Shown piece by piece: positions 61,537 through 64,000 of a stretch of DNA of 64,000 bases; positions within the stretch are counted from its first letter, which is position 1, and each line of letters opens with the position of its first letter. Below the pieces are notes generated by a model. That model was not told where the DNA came from. It did no database searches and was given only the letters and a program-made list of their open reading frames with translations. This DNA comes from Quillaja saponaria (lineage: Eukaryota > Streptophyta > Magnoliopsida > Fabales > Quillajaceae). Position numbers and translations under genes: made by a program. Location of the stretch: positions 8,219,001 to 8,283,000 of the forward strand of contig CM055605.1 in assembly GCA_029379385.1 (NCBI GenBank), written 5' to 3'.

Positions 61537-63635
61537 AAGCTGTCAGACTTTCTCCAACAACCACTGAGGAAGGAAAAGCAGTACATTCTTGTTTTATTTT
61601 AATCACTCACACCCTTGCATGGGATGGAATACCATCTTTCTGCAAATAAAAGCTACCTCTTTGTACTTTTTCTGAGATGATGTTGATTACCTTAAAATGG
61701 GTTGGAGTACCCATCTGGCTTTTGAGTTCATACTTTGTCCAAGTTCTGTTTGAACCATGTGTTAAGTTTTGAAGCCGAAGCACATTTTCAGATAATCTGT
61801 GATATCTTTAGCAAGTTGAGTAAACTCGTCTCTCATGTGAGGGATTTTATTATTTTGTCATATTCAAGTGGCTTATCTTTTAATTCTTAGTTCTCAGCAT
61901 GTTGGTAGAGAACCTGTCAATGGAAGATCAAGAGTTGAAGTGGCTTGCTTTTTCTGTGCTTAACTTTCTTAGGATTGCTTGTCCCTGTGATTTACATGGT
62001 TTTTTTGCTGGTTATGTTTAATGACTTTAAAACCAACTTTTTCGCACAGCTAGAAACTGTATAGTGATTCTGAGAATAGCTGGCATTTGTGCGGTGCTAG
62101 TCATCTCTGATTATCAATTGTTCTCTCCTCTGGCTGCTGGAATGGCTGTGTGAGGGAGAGAAGGGGAGTGGAGGAGGAGAATACATTTATACACGCTCCG
62201 TTTGAGAGTCTTTTTAGGGAGGCGAAAATCCTCTCTTCTCCCCTCAAAGTATTTGGATGGAAACAATTATTATATATTATGACTAAAAATTACACTTTAA
62301 CCATCTTACGATCTTTCACTTACAAGGTAAGATTACAAATGTAATATTGTCCTCTCCCTAAGTTTAAAACATCCAAATAAGGAAGATAAATGCTCAACCT
62401 GTTGTTCCCGTCCTTCTGAAAACTACTTAACATAGCTTAACAAAACAACAGCAAACAATACAGAAGTGTAGGACTTTGTGCTTTTCTAAAGCTTGAAGAG
62501 AACTGTTGGATTACTAGGCCATTGGTGCATTTAGCAAAACTTATATTTGGTATTCCATAAGATCTCCTAGTTTTCTTGTCTTTTTCTTTGCTACAAAATA
62601 GCATATTGGTAGATCTTAGTCTGTAGAGCCCATGCCCCATAGGCCATAGCTATATTTCTATTGCATGAGAACAAAGTATTTGAAGTTTCTGAAAGAGTAT
62701 GTACTTCTGTATAATCTGTCCAATGAGATGTTGCTCATAGGGCCATGGAACGCACAATTTGCATTGTGGATTTCATGATGGAACTTTTTCTCTGATCTTC
62801 TCTTGAAAAAGTACCCTTCTATTCTTAGTTTTATTGATTTTGCAAATGCTTTTGACCTGATGATTGGATCCATCAATCTGCAAATAAAAGCAAAGTATAA
62901 AAAGAAGGTGGGGGAGGGGGGGAAGGCTTGAACTTTCTACCTTAGCTTGTCGGGATAAGACTTGAAATCTCAACTTTTCAGCTCCATGTTCCTTTTAAAT
63001 GCTTTCACTTTTCTAGCTCATGTGTTGAAGTACTGCTCTACTGGCCCTGCATTTCATTGATAAATTCTCATATTGAAGTACCGGTACAAGGTGTAACACA
63101 GAATCCAGGTGAGTTGTTTTTTCTTGTCTTTGTGACCAAGTAGAATGTTGCTTAGGACATCTTCATAAGCATGAGACAGGTTTTTTTTCCCTATATTTTA
63201 TTTAAGAACAGCTGTAGATTTACAGATGTATGCTTTTAATTTGAAACATTTGAGTAGCTTCAGAGGTTTCTACCTCACTTTTACCCTGAAAATTGTGGCA
63301 AGTCTCAGTCGGTACAAAAATTAGGATTTGAATAACAATATATTGCCTTCTCAGCTTCAGAAATAGACAGAACCTGACATGTAAATCTGATTTTGGATTG
63401 GAAAGTGACAGAATCAAGGAACTGTGATGGGGGGTTTCCTTGTACATGAATTTTTTTTTTATGGAAAGTAATTGGCATGTGGAGGGGTTGATTAGGTAAT
63501 GAAAAGGGAATTTACCAGATGGATAACCTTCACAGCCCACAGGAAAAGGATACGTGTCTATCTGTAATCCAGAGCGTTTAAAGGATGCTTGCAAAATTTC
63601 TATTTTGCAGTTGTATTTAGTTTATGAATACAATG

Positions 63636-63676
<41 letters not shown>

Positions 63677-64000
63677 GACACAGGTCTTGTAATGATAGTT
63701 AATGACAGTAAAAAAGAACCTTTGGTATGAAGGAATTACCTTCAAAGAAGCCTGTACTAAATATTGAAAGAGAAAAACTCAAGCTTTTGGAGGAATGGAG
63801 TTCTTCACCTTATTTTAACTATATGAAAATCTCAAAAATAACCCAAAATTGAACTCAAAGAAAATGACCAAAAACAAAGTTATAATATTGCATAATGGGT
63901 AAGAACTCTTGATATAGTCTTCATGGGCAAAGGTAAACTTCCTTATCCAAGACAAGTAATTGTTAAATGATAATCAAACAATATAAGAAATAAAAGATAA
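61537..64000. other. OSCP 3' UTR and spacer
   Basis: The OSCP 3' UTR covers roughly the first 130-150 bases, with AATAAAAG near 61646. The rest has no supported gene. The 124-aa minus-strand frame at 63220-63594 shows no domain or splice context. A long CT microsatellite is at 63639-63675. Confidence 0.45.
63639..63675. repeat. CT microsatellite
   Basis: A pure run of about 18 TC/CT units. Confidence 0.95.

Noticed and set aside
63220..63594. 124-aa minus-strand open frame
   Set aside because: No domain, no splice context and composition like the surrounding non-coding DNA.

Overview
This window is nuclear DNA from a flowering plant, most likely a eudicot. The evidence is AT-rich intergenic DNA, short GT-AG introns, plant-specific gene families (WIP zinc fingers, BIG BROTHER-type RING ligase, plant ADP/ATP carrier with an N-terminal extension), a plant-type U1 snRNA promoter and decayed plant transposons. 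I cannot name the species. All gene models were joined by hand from splice sites, and reading-frame phase closes exactly in every model except the ADP/ATP carrier.

Layout. (1) 1-13.3 kb: two makorin-type RING/CCCH E3 ligase genes lie head to tail on the minus strand (2597-7045, 356 aa; 8242-13252, 409 aa). They share the N-terminal zinc-finger/RING body but have unrelated C-terminal exons; their long fourth introns hold MITE and LINE debris. (2) 13.3-19.3 kb: a transposon-rich block with a Mutator-like element with long terminal inverted repeats and a RTE/LINE fragment broken by a solo LTR with a clean 5-bp target duplication. (3) 19.3-20.7 kb: a small plastid-type conserved protein (minus) opposite a U1 snRNA gene (plus) with a perfect upstream sequence element and a TATA box at Pol II spacing. 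(4) 22.0-24.1 kb: a WIP-family C2H2 zinc-finger transcription factor (minus). (5) 24.1-33 kb: a gene-poor stretch with microsatellites and two exon-like open blocks that I cannot assign. (6) 33-36.4 kb: a mitochondrial ADP/ATP carrier (plus) whose reading frame carries five single-base insertions. (7) 40.3-44.4 kb: a BIG BROTHER-like RING-H2 ligase (plus). (8) 46-49 kb: a plant gene of unknown function (plus) ending in a perfect 134-bp tandem duplication. (9) 50.8-51.0 kb: a 66-aa intronless gene (minus). (10) 51-57.4 kb: AT-rich DNA with a GC-rich MITE-like element. (11) 57.5-61.5 kb: the mitochondrial ATP synthase OSCP subunit (plus). (12) 61.5-64 kb: 3' flank with a long CT microsatellite.

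The genes are not a functional cluster, as is usual for plant chromosomes. Two products (ADP/ATP carrier, OSCP) work in mitochondrial energy supply and three (two makorins, BIG BROTHER-like) are RING ubiquitin ligases, but nothing suggests shared regulation. I see no convincing new system. The most useful observations are the makorin pair with exchanged tails, the frame errors in the carrier gene, the complete U1 gene and the dated nest of transposons.
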